64,000 nucleotides of DNA from Trichaptum fuscoviolaceum (Eukaryota; Basidiomycota; Agaricomycetes; Hymenochaetales; Trichaptaceae), in NCBI GenBank assembly GCA_910574455.1, contig CAJSYZ010000006.1, forward strand, positions 2,098,156-2,162,155, in the 5' to 3' direction. A program made the position numbers and the translations under genes. Under the pieces are notes generated by a model. It was given only the letters and a program-made list of their open reading frames with translations, ran no database searches and had not been told where the DNA came from. Shown piece after piece: positions 24,429-36,900 of the stretch. Within the stretch, counting starts at the first letter, position 1. The number at the start of each line of letters is the position of its first letter.

Positions 24429-26685
24429 TTATAGAGGCGAACTCGATGCGGCGCCGCGCGGCCCATCATAGACTTTGACGATGAGGGGCATCTGCGCACC
24501 CGCCTCCTTGTCGTCTCTGATATACGGACGCGTCACCACGTTGGACCGCTTCTCGAACTTATCGTCCGAAATGGCCATACTGAACTCGAAGGCGCGCACG
24601 AGCGTGAAGATCAGCGCTTTCATCCTGAAAGTAAGGCGAAAGAAATTAGTTTAGCAAGTGCACTGAGAAATAGAGCGGTTTGGCTCACTCGATTAGGGCG
24701 AAACGGTATCCGATGCAGCTTCGAGCGCCCCCGAGGAAGGTCATCATGTTGCCCCATACACCGGGAATGGTGGTCGTTATTTCAGGTATCTTGGACCATC
24801 TTTCTGGACTAAAAAATGAAAGTGTAAGTCCATGAAGTATATCAGCCACCAAATTATGCACTCACTTGAAGTCAGCAGCATCTTCTCCCCATATCGCCTT
24901 GTCCCTGTTGACCGCGATGATAGGAATGAAGATAGTCTCCCCCTTCTTCACTCTGTCCACACCGGTGTCAATAACTAGCCGGGTTACCTGCATTCAATAG
25001 GCACGCACCTGATCTCTTTCTTGACCTGCCCGTTCTTATCGAAGAACGGCTCTGAGACGGGGATGACGTCGTCCTTCATGGCGACACGGATCGTGTTCGG
25101 CACGGCCGCGTGCACGCGCAGCGTCTCCCGGGTGACAGCGTCGAGGTATGGCAGCGCGTTAAGCTCGTCCATGGACGGTGTGTCTGTCGGAACGCTGAGA
25201 AGCTCGTCGCGGAGCTTTTGCTGCACTGCCGGGAGCTGCGAGAGCGCATACAGGGCCCACATGGTCGCGGTGCTGGTTGTTTCGTGGCCCGCTACCAGGA
25301 ACGTTGGAACCTCTATGTAATTAGGCATTTAGGGGAAAGTGAAGGGCGTAGGGTACGGTAGGAAATCACGTACGGGCCAGAACATCTTCGTCGGACATCC
25401 TCTGTGAGTCAGGGAGCTCGGTATCCAAGTTAGCCCGCACGAGCACGCTGAGAAGGTCCCGCCCCTTCAAGTCGGCCGTATCTTTCTCGATGTCTTCGTC
25501 TACCTCGACTTTCTCACCTAGTATCACCCGCTTGCGTTGACGGAGCAGTTCTTCGCCTATGCGTTGCATCGTCTGCTTGGCCTTCCGCTCTTCACGCTCA
25601 CGTTTAGTAGGCTATGAGGACACATCAGTTACCATCAGCAAGTGATGGATCGACTTACGATCATGCGGAAGACAGGAATGAATCCCTGTAGAATCTGGAT
25701 GAATTGTATGGCATTTGTCGCATGGAAAAGGGTGGAAAAGGCTTTGTTAAGTTCGTTCGGTTCCTCCGCAACGTTCAGCGATTCAAATCGATAGTTGAAC
25801 CCTTTCAAGTTGTCAGTGCCAAGTGAACTACCCTGCAAGAAGCACATACCTGCGAGCCCAATAACATCCAAAGTGGTCCGGCTAAGCCAAGATAATACTT
25901 CAATCTTTCCCGATTGCTCGGAGACGTCGGTCTTCCATATGTCGCGAAGCTGAAGACGAGCTTCAGAATAGCATTTCAGGAGGAATAACGAATAATTTAC
26001 CTGTAAAGCCTTTTGGAAGAAGATAGGCGTTAGGTCTTTGATTGACGACGGCCCGAATGAGGGGTTCTAATCATATAGTTGGTAAAAGTTCCGGGATCAG
26101 ATTTGTGTGCCGCTGACCATTATCCGTCTCTGCTGCCTGTGCTTCTCAGCTATTGGATACGATTAGTCTTTAGCTTTCGGGTACAATTGACGTTAGATTA
26201 CCTTCGGTGACGAGGATACCTAGTGGCATCGTGAGTTTAAAGAATTACAAGAAGATTTAAATGATTACCATCTCCTAGCAATCTTGCAAGATTGAAACGC
26301 GCCATTTCCGGTTTCTGATAGTCGACAGAATGCGTCAAGATGTGGTTCAAAGCGCGCATATCCGTTGTGTACAGCCGGTCGGTCTTTCGAGAGAGATGAG
26401 CGGGGTGCGTTCAAACTTCACAGAACTTGGCACTATGCAGCTCACATTAAAGAATCCCTTGTACTTGATGACTTTTCCGTATTTCTCGATCCATTCCTCG
26501 TGCAGCTTTGAGTTCTCCGCTTTCCGAATCTCGCCCAAGTTTCCCCATATGAAGCTCTTGCTCTTCGGGCCCGGAAGGTCGCGCAGCGGGGAGAAGTAGG
26601 GAGCTAGAAGCTGGACTCCGAGCTTGTACGCGCCATAAAGCGCGATTGTAGTCCCTGCAGCAAGGAAGAGGCGTAGGATGGCCAT
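24429..26685 (-). CDS. Cytochrome P450 monooxygenase (intact member of inverted pair)
   Basis: Twelve exons, high to low: 26446-26685, 26269-26383, 26202-26219, 26118-26149, 26001-26066, 25850-25949, 25659-25801, 25374-25611, 25009-25312, 24866-24952, 24689-24808, 24429-24624; every phase agrees for 552 residues. The N-terminal membrane anchor is followed by [13 protein letters not shown]. The I-helix reads [11 protein letters not shown], the K-helix RETLR, the PERW motif NPERW, and the haem loop [10 protein letters not shown] with its axial cysteine. The type resembles the CYP3/CYP4-like clans of wood-decay basidiomycetes; no family number is assigned. Exon 3 has only 18 nt. The paralogous pseudogene lies tail-to-tail 189 bp away. 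The substrate is unknown. Confidence 0.94.
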
Positions 26686-27056
26686 GATGGTGGTAGGAGA
26701 TGGAAGTGCGAATGGCGAACACAATTAAATATACTGATGGCAGATCAGCCGCGTATTTGTACTACGCAACTTGCAGCCGTGGCCGAGCACATACGAGCTC
26801 ACTATGACTGCTGCCGGTCTGACGTTGCATGGGAAGCCCGAGGGAGAACTTGAATGCGCAGCATAATGAATTGAGTCCTGCCCGATTCCTGTTTTGGTCC
26901 CCGCATGACTACAGTCTCAGCTTTGAATTGATGTATGTTTTATGACACATAATGTCTGTACATATGATATGGTGGAAGATAGCTTCCTACAGAATGATAG
27001 AAAGAGCCGACTACAAACTAGCACACACTCACGAACGGAATAAATAGCCATCATGA
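26686..27056. other. Spacer between the P450 promoter and the Hikeshi 3' end
   Basis: 371 bp. A TATA-like stretch on the minus strand near 26,725 could serve the P450. Nothing else seen. Confidence 0.45.
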
Positions 27057-27783
27057 TCAATCCTGCCTATCCAAAAACGCCAACCCGCTCACGCGTATCT
27101 TCGACATGAAGCTCTCGTACCACTTAGTAATAGCCCGCAGCTGCACATAACTATCGGGAGTGACATTCGAGCCCGAGTCCGCAGCAAAACTAGACAAATA
27201 GTTGAAAAGATGTTTCACAACCTTCTCGGCGAGAAGTGTCGCATCAGAAGCCGTTGGAGCAGGAGCCGGTCGTGCAAGTGCGTTCGGAAGCGCTGAGAGT
27301 TGGGTTTGGATGTCCGATAGAGGTTCGACAGAGATTCCGAGTACGGCGGCTACGTCGCCAGACGGATCGCCGGGGGTGCCTCCCGTCTGAAACGCCGCAT
27401 GAGTTAGTGAGGATTGAGCAGAGAATGTGCCTCGAAGACGGAAGATTGCAGAAGGTTTGTCATTCGAGAGCCTGAAGCACAAATGAGTTGGTCTTTATAA
27501 TGACTGTGTAGGTCGCATCAACGCACGCTCCAAGCAACTGAAAGCCCTTGCCGGGCCAATGGAAGTGTACAGTTGCCCCATATCCGTCGGGGAAGGGAAC
27601 TAACAAAGCTTTGGTTAGACGGCAGCATCTGACAAAGAGAATAATTGGCGCACTTGTTCCCAGTAAGAAGACACAAATATGATTTATCGTGGATGCAGAT
27701 GGCAGCTCGAAGATCGCGTGCGTTGCGTCAATCTGTTGCAAGTTCGTCTGCAGCAATCGACTGGCTACCACACATCCAAACAT
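27057..27783 (-). CDS. OPI10: Hikeshi / OPI10 family nuclear import factor
   Basis: Three exons, 27654-27783, 27527-27599, 27057-27471, in phase for 205 residues, close to the 197 of human Hikeshi. The whole family pattern is visible: MFGCVVASRLLQT at the start, SINH-like STINHICVFLLGT, then IPFPDGYGATVHF, NDKPSAIFRLRG and the C-terminal KWYESFMSKI. Hikeshi carries Hsp70 into the nucleus during heat stress; the yeast homologue was found through inositol overproduction (Opi-). In this fungus a role in Hsp70 nuclear import is inferred from the family. The first two introns fall within the conserved N-terminal domain. It is intact. Confidence 0.93.
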
Positions 27784-28355
27784 TGTTCAGGCCTTCTCCG
27801 TGTCGACGCTGGGCGTAGAAGGTGTTTGTCGAATGGCCCACGAATGATGGTTGTGGTTGTGTTTGACATGTTTGGTGAAAAGGAAAGCAGGAGAAAGCTC
27901 GGGATGGTTCGTGGTTGGACATTTACCACGATGACCACTGGCATGCTTTCATCACTACACTCTCCCAGCTTGCTTGCTGCTTCAATGCTGAATGCAATTG
28001 AATGAGTCTCTAGGCCTCAAGTTGTTCATCATTGCTCAACAATGTGTGCCAACCGGATATCTTTGCCAGAACTCTATCTTCATGCTCTTCACGCGCGACT
28101 ATCATTCTATAGGGGCCGCTAGCATGCGCAGGTCTCTCTTAAGCTCATGGATGGACCATGTTTGTCCGACCCGGCCATGAATGTGGGTACCTCGAGGTAG
28201 CTGGCGACTTGGACTTCGTGACATTCTTCCCCGAAAGCAGGCCAATTGGCTCTGCCGTATACATCTGTCCCTTGAGCCTCCGTAGAAATCTCTCTTTCCA
28301 GTAGCTTTGACACCTGCCTCTTATTCGGAGATGACCCGCCCTGATAGAGGTGCGT
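27784..28355. other. Intergenic region
   Basis: 572 bp between the Hikeshi start and the membrane/WD40 gene. Upstream exons of the latter may hide here. A short minus-strand stretch near 28,170-28,200 resembles the P450 motif EVPTF but has no P450 context. Confidence 0.4.
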
Positions 28356-31300
28356 ATGTGCTGTGCTTGGAGCCTATCGTGGCAGCTGATTTATGGTCTT
28401 TTTGTGCCAGAGGACTCGTCTGCCCAAGATGGCTCGACCACTGTCTTCAATGATATACCTCCAGAGGATCGAGAGCTCCTCTTCAAACTGTCCAAGCTGC
28501 TTTCCCGTGTTGTCGAAATCGACTCGCGCGATCTGCATGAGAAGAGTGAGCGACCCGCCAAAGCCATTCGAGCTCTATTTCACCTCCCTCTCAGGCACTC
28601 AAATAACATCAGAGAATCGGGCCTCTCAAAGCAATTGTACGTCATTGCTCGACTCTGGAGAAGACAGTCCCTCATTCTAGGTGCTTTTTCACCCTCTCAA
28701 GCCGTGAATGAAAAGCACACCACGGATGTCACTCAACCTCGGGGTAGGCCTCAACAAGAAGACAGAACAGTTTCTCGGAAGTCTGTGGCGAAGACAACGG
28801 GTGAAACGGAAAAAGTGCTAAACGAATTCGAAAAGTACGAGATTTACTAGACTGTCTTGAAACCCTGATTCAATGCTGGCTGTAGGAGATGCACTAGGTT
28901 GCAAATGAAGGTAGTTAGACTCCCTTCGTTGACCATATCCCCGTTGATGATCTATACAAATAGCTGTCCCAGCTCATCAAGGCTCTTCATCACATCCATG
29001 GCAGTAATGATACACTTACTATGGCCATCGAAGCCAACACCATCTTGGAGAGCGTCGATGAAGGAATTCAAAGCTGCCTCGGAGATCGAGGAGTTGAGCC
29101 TGCTAGCCCGCCCGGTACGTTTTCTGTTCTGTTGACCAGTCAATAGAGGGATGAAAATTCACGACTCGCAGAACGCGCATCAGGATATGACCACCCGCTC
29201 GTCTCCGCTCTTTCAAAACTCGCAAGGACGAGCTGGTCTCTGTCCCATTCTCTCACGGACTTGTGCGATGCCTTTCTCGACTTCGATTGTTTGGCTCCTC
29301 TGGACAGGCTCGCGCTGGTCGCGGAGTCCGTAGCTAAAGAGCTGCAAGGTTGTATCGCATTGTGATCCTACGTCGAGCAATGCTGATACTTGCTTCAGAA
29401 AGTACAAACTCCCGAACCACCTCCCGGAACTCGCAAGACTTTCAAAAGCAGGTCTTTGAAATGACACCTCGGCTATCCAGTATCTTCGATGAAGCTTCGA
29501 CGGGGTTGACAAAATTTCTCGAGATAGGTAAGTGGCATGGGTACTGGGTTGCCTTTTGTTACCTGAACGTAGAGCTAGGGTTTAGGAACCTCTTAGAACA
29601 TCAACGACACGACTCGTCTCGGCACATCAGCATGACAGTCATTGCTGTAGTCTTCTCCTTGATCACCGCCACCCTTTTGGCATCAGCCGTCCAAAGGCCT
29701 GCTAGCCCTTCTAATACTGCACTTAGTGTGTTTTGGTTTCTTTCCTTGTCCTTTGGAGTCACGTCCGCCGTGAATAGCGTACTGGGTCTTGTGTGGTCGC
29801 AATCATCTGCGTAGGCAACATTACATATGTACCTCGCCCATGTGTATGCCATTGACATCCATACAGGTCCTCCGGAATCAAATTTATTCCTCAACTAGCA
29901 TTCAACTGGCTCAAATACGGCCCTATAATATCTTTCGCGCTCAGTGCTGCTCTATTTGCCATCGGTCTGTGCATATTTGCCTTCACAGCATCTCAGGTAA
30001 GCGAACGATCGGTTTACATTTCCGAAAATACCACTGAACATATCCTGTTTTTCATGTGCGTTTTGTTATCAGGCGGCTGCAATCGTCGTGACCATATTCA
30101 CTTCCGCGCAAATTATAGTTCTAGGTGTCCTATTCTTTTGGTTCATCATCAACCTCCCGAAATTCGACAACGGGGTAAGAAATCTGGTGGACGCAGTGCG
30201 GAGATTCGCAAACACCTCGATTAACTCGATAGGACTGTCAAAGAGGCCGCCGTCCGAAAGCGACAACCTGGACTTGGATGTTGAACAAGGCGACGGACCG
30301 CCCCTTGCCTTTAGCCCTGCGGTAGAGGTCACCGATACAGAGCCAACAAGCCATGGAAACACCTCCTCGGCGGATCACCTAACAAACTCTCACTCATTGC
30401 TATCTCCGAGCGCTCAGGCTCGGGTATCAAGTGAATCCAGCCGATCTCTTCCACCCCTACCTCAAGACGCTCCGGTGACTCGCAGTATGCAGTATAGTCC
30501 GAGTGGGATGTTTTTGTGCGTGGGAAACAGCAGGTACTTGTGTCCTTAATCCAGCTTCGGAGGTACTCTGATGCCAGTTTAGCGCCCAGGAACCTTGCTT
30601 GATATTTAGTGCCGATGTGAGTCTTTCGCCCCTCTGTCCATTCTTCGTATTTTCAACTCTTTGTACTAGGCTCCGGCAGTAACGCTGGGAGAAATCTATC
30701 CCCACAGCGTCACACAACAAGTGGAATGGTGAGGCCAGGCTTGCGTTCTTTCCACGCATTCTAATCTCAAACAGGTCTCAGAATGGCGAGAATATTCTGT
30801 TGAGACTGCCACATTCCATCTGTGTATGGATTGCATTAGTGAGTGTATTAAATCAAAGGCTTTCACGAACGTGTTTTAAAGTGTCTGCTGCAGCCAGCCG
30901 CGCCGAAACAAAGGCACACTATCACGATACGCAGAGATGTGCAATCCGTGAAATGGATGCCCAGCGGACTTGGTACGCTCTCTGCTTTTTCTCCATTTTA
31001 TTGTTAGACGATTGACTTCGGTCTATTTCCCAGAGTTTTTGGCATGTCTAGACAATGATCTAATGAGATACGTAAGTTAAACGCTACGCTCAATCACTGG
31101 CAGAGATCATATATAACTATGAATCGTCTACTAAATATAGGATATCGAAGGAAAAGTAAGCAACCGATACGTCATCTAACGCAGCTGTTATAATTCAAAC
31201 ATCGACACCAGCTTTTACAAACATACCAGTTTCCCTCCACTACTATAATCGACTTTGCTTTGACGTTCGACAGCAGTCGCGTTATATGCCTAGTTGATTC

Positions 31301-32124
31301 TTCCTCTAGTTCTTCGGATCGCTCCGTTTCCGCTGCTTTCGGCGCTAAGAGACTCATCGGTAAGCTATTTGGAGCTTCCGTACGATACACTTGTTCAACT
31401 TTCGTAGAGTACCATATGGAGAAGAAGATTATAGAACAGTGCGTATCACCCGCCTCTTCGTTCTGGTAATGGACTAACTAAGCGTATAGGTCAACATCTG
31501 TTGGGCACGAAGCACGTTCTCTTGTTGGTTCCTCTACCATTCCTGCGGTCTTAGTGAACTTCAGCGGAATTGCAGGTCCTATCTTAATATATTTGACTTC
31601 CATCTAATACTTCTCTAGTCTCCACCGCAATTGTGGTTCTATGGCCCCAATACTCCCGATAAGCGGGCAAGTTCGTCGATATTCGGTGTCTTCCCTAAGA
31701 GCATTGTGCAATTCAAAGCTCCGTCTACGGCTCAATTTTCGGGACGAGGTCTTTTTGGCGGAACTGAAGATAAATTTATCATTTGTCTTGGCATAGGTCA
31801 GTAGTGGGCATAACTTTATTGATCTCAAACATTACTGAAAACCGTACGAAAGATGGTGATGCGTTCGTCTTCTCCAAAGAATCTGGGGATCTCCTTCGCC
31901 ATATCCACGTACCGAACTCACAGTTCGGAACACCGGTGTCAGAATGCATCGCCTGGGACCCTGACATTGTATCTTTCGCCATATGCATAAGCTATGCCAA
32001 TGGATCCATTTGGCAATGGAAGGCGTCCTTCGATGACATGGCACAGGGTACTTCCTCCTTCGCTGTTGCTATGCTTAGCGATGAAGATTCAACAATGATT
32101 CGCGCCAGCCGTTCGCAGTCATGA
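28356..32124 (+). CDS. Membrane protein with C-terminal WD40-like domain
   Basis: Multi-exon gene; the 5' end is uncertain. Supported exons: about 28393-28830, 28964-29114, 29184-29348, 29399-29527, 29579-29810, 29867-29996, 30073-30533, 30583-30616, 30670-30728, 30775-30838, 30894-30972, 31034-31071, 31141-31155, 31230-31359, 31408-31438, 31490-31553, 31619-31796, 31853-32124. The first half is helical, then come two pairs of membrane segments (around VIAVVFSLITATLLAS and YGPIISFALSAALFAIG) and a low-complexity Ser/Pro linker. From about 30,480 WD-like repeats follow: MQYSPSGMFLCVGN, VEWSQNGENILLRLP, VKWMPSGLEFLAC, and FGTPVSECIAWDPD with SIWQW. Similar WD40 domains occur in fungal proteins related to the GID7/WDR26 type. 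Whether membrane and WD40 halves are one protein rests on in-phase exons and a continuous open reading; the function is unknown. Confidence 0.65.
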
Positions 32125-32219
32125 AATAGTATTTCTTTATGTATGCATGTTGCATCCTTGATTAAACAGTTATGAACAAACTCCAATGGCTATAAAAACA
32201 TATCTGACATTCCATTTGA

Positions 32220-33465
32220 CTAATTCAATGATAAAGCTGCGAGGTGATTCTTGATGAACTCAGCGAGAGTCTGTCGTTGTGGGTATATAGCTTTCGTGAG
32301 CTCCATGTCACGGCCTGGGTTACCCTTTGCCTTGTAGAAGAATTCTATTTCATGATTAGCGATCAGGAGAAAACGTGAAAAGTTATCGGACATGACCGTA
32401 CCCATGCTGCAAGGTGAAAGGGTCCGGTCGTCAGAGCTAAGGCAAGAAAGGAAGATAATGTACACTCACTTGGCCCAGAGTTCTTCGGCGTTGGGATAGT
32501 GTCGCGCCGCCTCGAAAGCAGCACGATCTACCTCCTTGAGCTGGACATCCTTGCCACTTATCTGTTTGCTTATTTCAACAAATTGGCGAGGCGTGAATAT
32601 CTCGGACTGGATCCTCAGATCTTTGCCTACAATACGATTAACTCGACATGAGACTCATGGTCTAAAAAACTATTCTGGCCTACCTATCCATTGGTTGGGT
32701 TTCTTAAACGCTTCGACTACGTATGCCCCTGTGTCCTCCACAGCATATCCTCCAAGAGGGCCATCACTCCAGAGCAGTGGCCAGTCCGCTACGACGGATC
32801 CATTGTCCCCCTTTTTCATAGGGAACAGATAAATGAGATTTTCGAAGTAAAACGCTGTGAAGAGTCTGGAAATAATGATGTTAACGTGTGAGTAATTTGA
32901 GCATACTGATTAAAGACCTACGATGTGCGAGGTACTCCACTGCTCTTGAGATAATCATCTACTTCTGCTTTGGAGTTTGTGTGCGGTACCGCTGGGTCTT
33001 GCGTATACTCCAACGAGGACCATACGAAATGCTTGACCCCAGCAGCTTTAGCCGCATCGACCAGATTCTTACCCTGCTGAACCTCCTTTTCGGCGGACAT
33101 ATGCTCCCAGTCTAAGGCGTCAATATTATAAATAATGGTGAACATGTTTCACTCGAATTGAACGTACAGTTAGTGACACCAAATACGCCGTATGCGCCCG
33201 TAAAGGCCTTCGTTAGACTGGGTACATCGTCCAAGTCCGCTTTCACTACCTCCACACCTTTTGCAATAAGAGCTAGTGATATCAGGATGTCAATTTTCGA
33301 AAGTGTTCTTTCAGATTGCTGTAACATACCTTTCGCTTTCTCTGAGTCCAGATTACGCGTTATGCCACGAACACGGAAGCCACCGTCGGCGAGCAAGAAC
33401 TTTACAACACTTCCGCCTTGAGCACCTGTGGCACCGACAACAGCAACAATGGGTTTATCAGACAT
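32220..33465 (-). CDS. NmrA-like NAD(P)-binding protein
   Basis: Six exons, high to low: 33330-33465, 33168-33272, 32922-33111, 32684-32865, 32470-32626, 32220-32406, in phase for 318 residues. The start carries the dinucleotide-binding loop VVGATGAQGGSV of an atypical short-chain dehydrogenase fold, followed by the NADP-type basic residues GITRN. Further family marks are GAYGVFGVTN, VKHFVWSSLE (replacing the usual catalytic Tyr motif) and YFENL. NmrA-like proteins sense the NAD(P) redox state and regulate transcription factors, or act as reductases; which applies cannot be told. It is divergent from nothing close, with the WD40 gene convergent 95 bp away. Confidence 0.9.
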
Positions 33466-33942
33466 GGCGAAGGGTAGGATGATAAGTGTAACAAGAAGTA
33501 GTTGAAATGGGTTTTAGTCCGTGATTACATATATAGTGGAGGATATGCTTCCGACTCGGCCTGAGTGCTGAACAATAATTGTGGGTGTGAGAGATCCAAT
33601 TACATGAGTTTTGTGTCTTACGCTGTTAGATGTGAGTGATGCCATTGACTCCGTCTCGGATGTCGCGGTAAAAAGTTAAAACTGACGCGAAACGTCAAAC
33701 GGCCACATGAACAAGACAAACAGCTTGCTATGAAGCTGTCAATGTAAATAGGGGCGGTCGCAAAGTTTTCCGTTCGCCCGGAACTAACGGCATTTTGATA
33801 AAGATCATATCCGCTGCTGCGGCGCTGCACACCACATTTTGAAAATCGATACCACGAGGGACATAAACGGATAGATTGCAGATGTCAAGCACTAATCATG
33901 TATGTGGAGCATACACAAACGAGATACAGTATATGCAGAGCT
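33466..33942. other. Intergenic region with NmrA-like promoter
   Basis: 477 bp. A minus-strand TATATA stretch near 33,525 may serve the NmrA-like gene. No other feature seen. Confidence 0.45.
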
Positions 33943-36900
33943 CTAGGATGATAGCAGCCGTGCGAGGGACGTTACATGAGCCTCGCAGATGGATGAGAAG
34001 TAGAACTCATGTTCAGAGTTATGTGGTTGTACAAGGTTGTGAGCGATTTCATGTGCAAGGGTGAAGAACCTGCTGTACGGTTAGCATCCATGAGAAAGAT
34101 GAACAAATGCATGACGTGCCAAGATATAAACGCTTTCGATAGAACACCTGATTGTATCTCTCGATCATCTAGAACGTACGTACGGGTTAGGGATAGTGAA
34201 TTTCACAGAAAGGGACAACGAGGACGTACGCCAAGCTTCGTAATATCGTAGGTTCAGGAATATACTCGCATTGCGATTGAATGCAATGGAATCGCCCTGA
34301 AGGTCATAGAAGATATGTACGCTAGTTGCAGGAAGCTTATATAAAGTACGGAGAGGTCTGATGATATGTATGAAACGAGCAATAGCATCGTGTCTCGCGT
34401 TAAGAATGTCCCTCCCATTTGGAACATCTGCGAAGACGAATGAGTCATTTTATATAGCATTTCAAGCAGAAGTTTATACCCTTGGCAACATATACTTTAA
34501 TATCCGACATAGTACCTAGAAAACGGAAGAATTAATTAGAAAAGGGGCATAAATGCACTTGGAAATTTAACAAAACCTGCAAAGATGAGATCGCTTACGC
34601 GACCAGAAATGTCACAATATCCTTCATCCAGTGACTCTCTGACCATTTGCATCTGTTCCCGGTTACGTAGAATGTCTCCGCGTTCTTCCCTGCACGCTGC
34701 AATAGCCTGCTGGACGTTAGATTCTGGAAATAGAGCGCTGGTTCATCACAGTTCATATGGTGTACTAATTATATTTACTTACCTATGTTGTTGAGTGAAG
34801 TGACGTGCCCCTGTGAGCTTCGAGGTCTTCGTGCGATAGGATCCCTTGTAGCACCCAAGCCTGAGATTTGACCTTCTGGAAGAGCTCCAGGCATGGAAGG
34901 TGATTGCGGAAGTTCTGGAGTGGATGGCCTTGCGGTATTTTGCACGCCGTTGTCCGGAGAACTGGGTCTGGAGGAGCCGGCCTGCGCGTTGGAGACACCA
35001 GGTCGAGAAGGTTCGCCTTTCGTAGGTGCAGCTGTAAATTTACGCCTCCAAGATTGCAGTTGATTCGAGAGGCCTGATAACGGACGCTGATTTTGATTGT
35101 CGTTTGCCACGGAGCTCCCGCTCGGCATGGCTGGTAAATCGCGTGCACGTTGTCCGACTGGCTCAGCTGCTGATCCGGGGATAGTTGGAGGATTGTGCAT
35201 AGGTGCATTGGGCTGCATATCAGACAAAAGCTTCTCGTCCTCATTTGCCTGTTCTTGACGTGTACGTTCAGCAGCCTCTCGATCTGCTCGTTGTTTCTTG
35301 AGGATACGGTCGACTAGATGAGAATTGAGCGCAGTGTTCCGTGGATTAAGGACTGGAATATACCATTATATCCCCGTCGTTTGAGAGCTCGTAAATCAGT
35401 TGAAAGAATAGTCATAAATAGTAGCGCATCGTTAGCTTTAGGCACGTCAAAGATGACACGGCATAGCGATATAGCAACCCTATTTTCAAAGTTCATCAGA
35501 TTGCTCGTGAGCGAAGTTTATCATAGATAACTCACTCGTACATGTCTATCTGAGAGTTGCCAGCAAGCCAAAGTTCGATAGGCCCCCAGGAGCTGCGCTT
35601 GGCCGCAGCCGAAGCATCTTGGTTGCGAGACATGCGAACAGTGCCAAAGTGAAGAGATTTCGTCACCACAAGTTTCCCGAATGTCCGCACGACAAAATTC
35701 TTGTCGTTGTTTAGCCAGCTGTATTGCACTCTCGGGCGTGCATGAGTATGCTCATGAAGGAAGAGAGGAAGACGTTCTAAGATTAAGGTTCGCATTTCTC
35801 TACTAAGTTTGTGATCGTGGATCTCAATGCTGGTTTTATACTCTTCCTTTACGAGAGAGCTGAGGCGGGGAGATCCGAGATCGGCATAGAATTCTACGAA
35901 TATATCTCAGTCATCGTATAAAGTGATTGTGTTACTAAGAGAAAATACCTTCGAGGAGATCTTCTTGAGGAGCACAAAAGACCGAGTCTCCAAAATACTG
36001 ATAAGCGTTCGTATCATCAGCTATCACGACTAGTTCAGCCTTCAAGAGGTCATATTGCAGATCCCATTCTTCTTCGTCCAGATCAACCTGAGCTCCGGAT
36101 ACGTCAGGCTTCTCAGATTTCTCGTTCGTCTTCTTAGTCCTACGTGAGCCAAGTAAGAAAGGGGACCTCTTCATCCGCATAATTGTTCCAGATGACAGGA
36201 GCCGTTTGTTTATTGCTATGTTCTTCAACTCCGTCAGATAGCTAAGAGAGAATATAGTGAGAGAAAGCAACTCGCAAGTGAATAGCGTCACTCACCTGTC
36301 CTTTCCTCCCGCCAGATGATAAAACTTCTTAGGGTCGGTTAACAAGATTTGAACTATCTCTTCTACTGATGGCTCGTGTTTTATGCCACACGCACTCAGA
36401 AATGTATTGGCCTTCGGCCCGAAGTCAACAAAAACAAACAATTTCGAGTGAAAGGATTCACTGGAATCGCGTTTGAAATAGCAATCTTTCGGAGCAAGCA
36501 TCTGAATCGATTGTTTATCGGATTCCTTCACGGGAATAATTGAGAGTGACGAGATTTGTTTTAGTTGCGATGGACTGAAGTCTGTAAGGCGGCCAGCAAG
36601 TACTTCAAACCATTCCTGGGCAATGGCCATATCCCGCGGAGGAGTCTTCTCAAGGACAGCGATAACTTGCGAGGAAGGTGGCTGTTTCTGCAGCTTCAGC
36701 TTATCGACATCAGCGCCTGATAAAGACGAATCGACTATGAGAAAGCCAAACAACGAAGCGGATTTGTCCACGAAGACTTGATTTGGTGACCCCATCAACT
36801 TATTTCCGTCGGGATTGATAGCGGGAACATAAGCCAGTTCCTTGTAGAGTATAGGATCGTAGTTCGTATAACGAGAGTAGTTATCGAGGAAATACTTGAG

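Noticed and set aside
28119..28313. EVPTFMAGSD-like stretch on the minus strand, similar to the P450 I-helix start
   Set aside because: Only about ten residues match, no AGHETT core and no neighbouring P450 exons; chance is likely.
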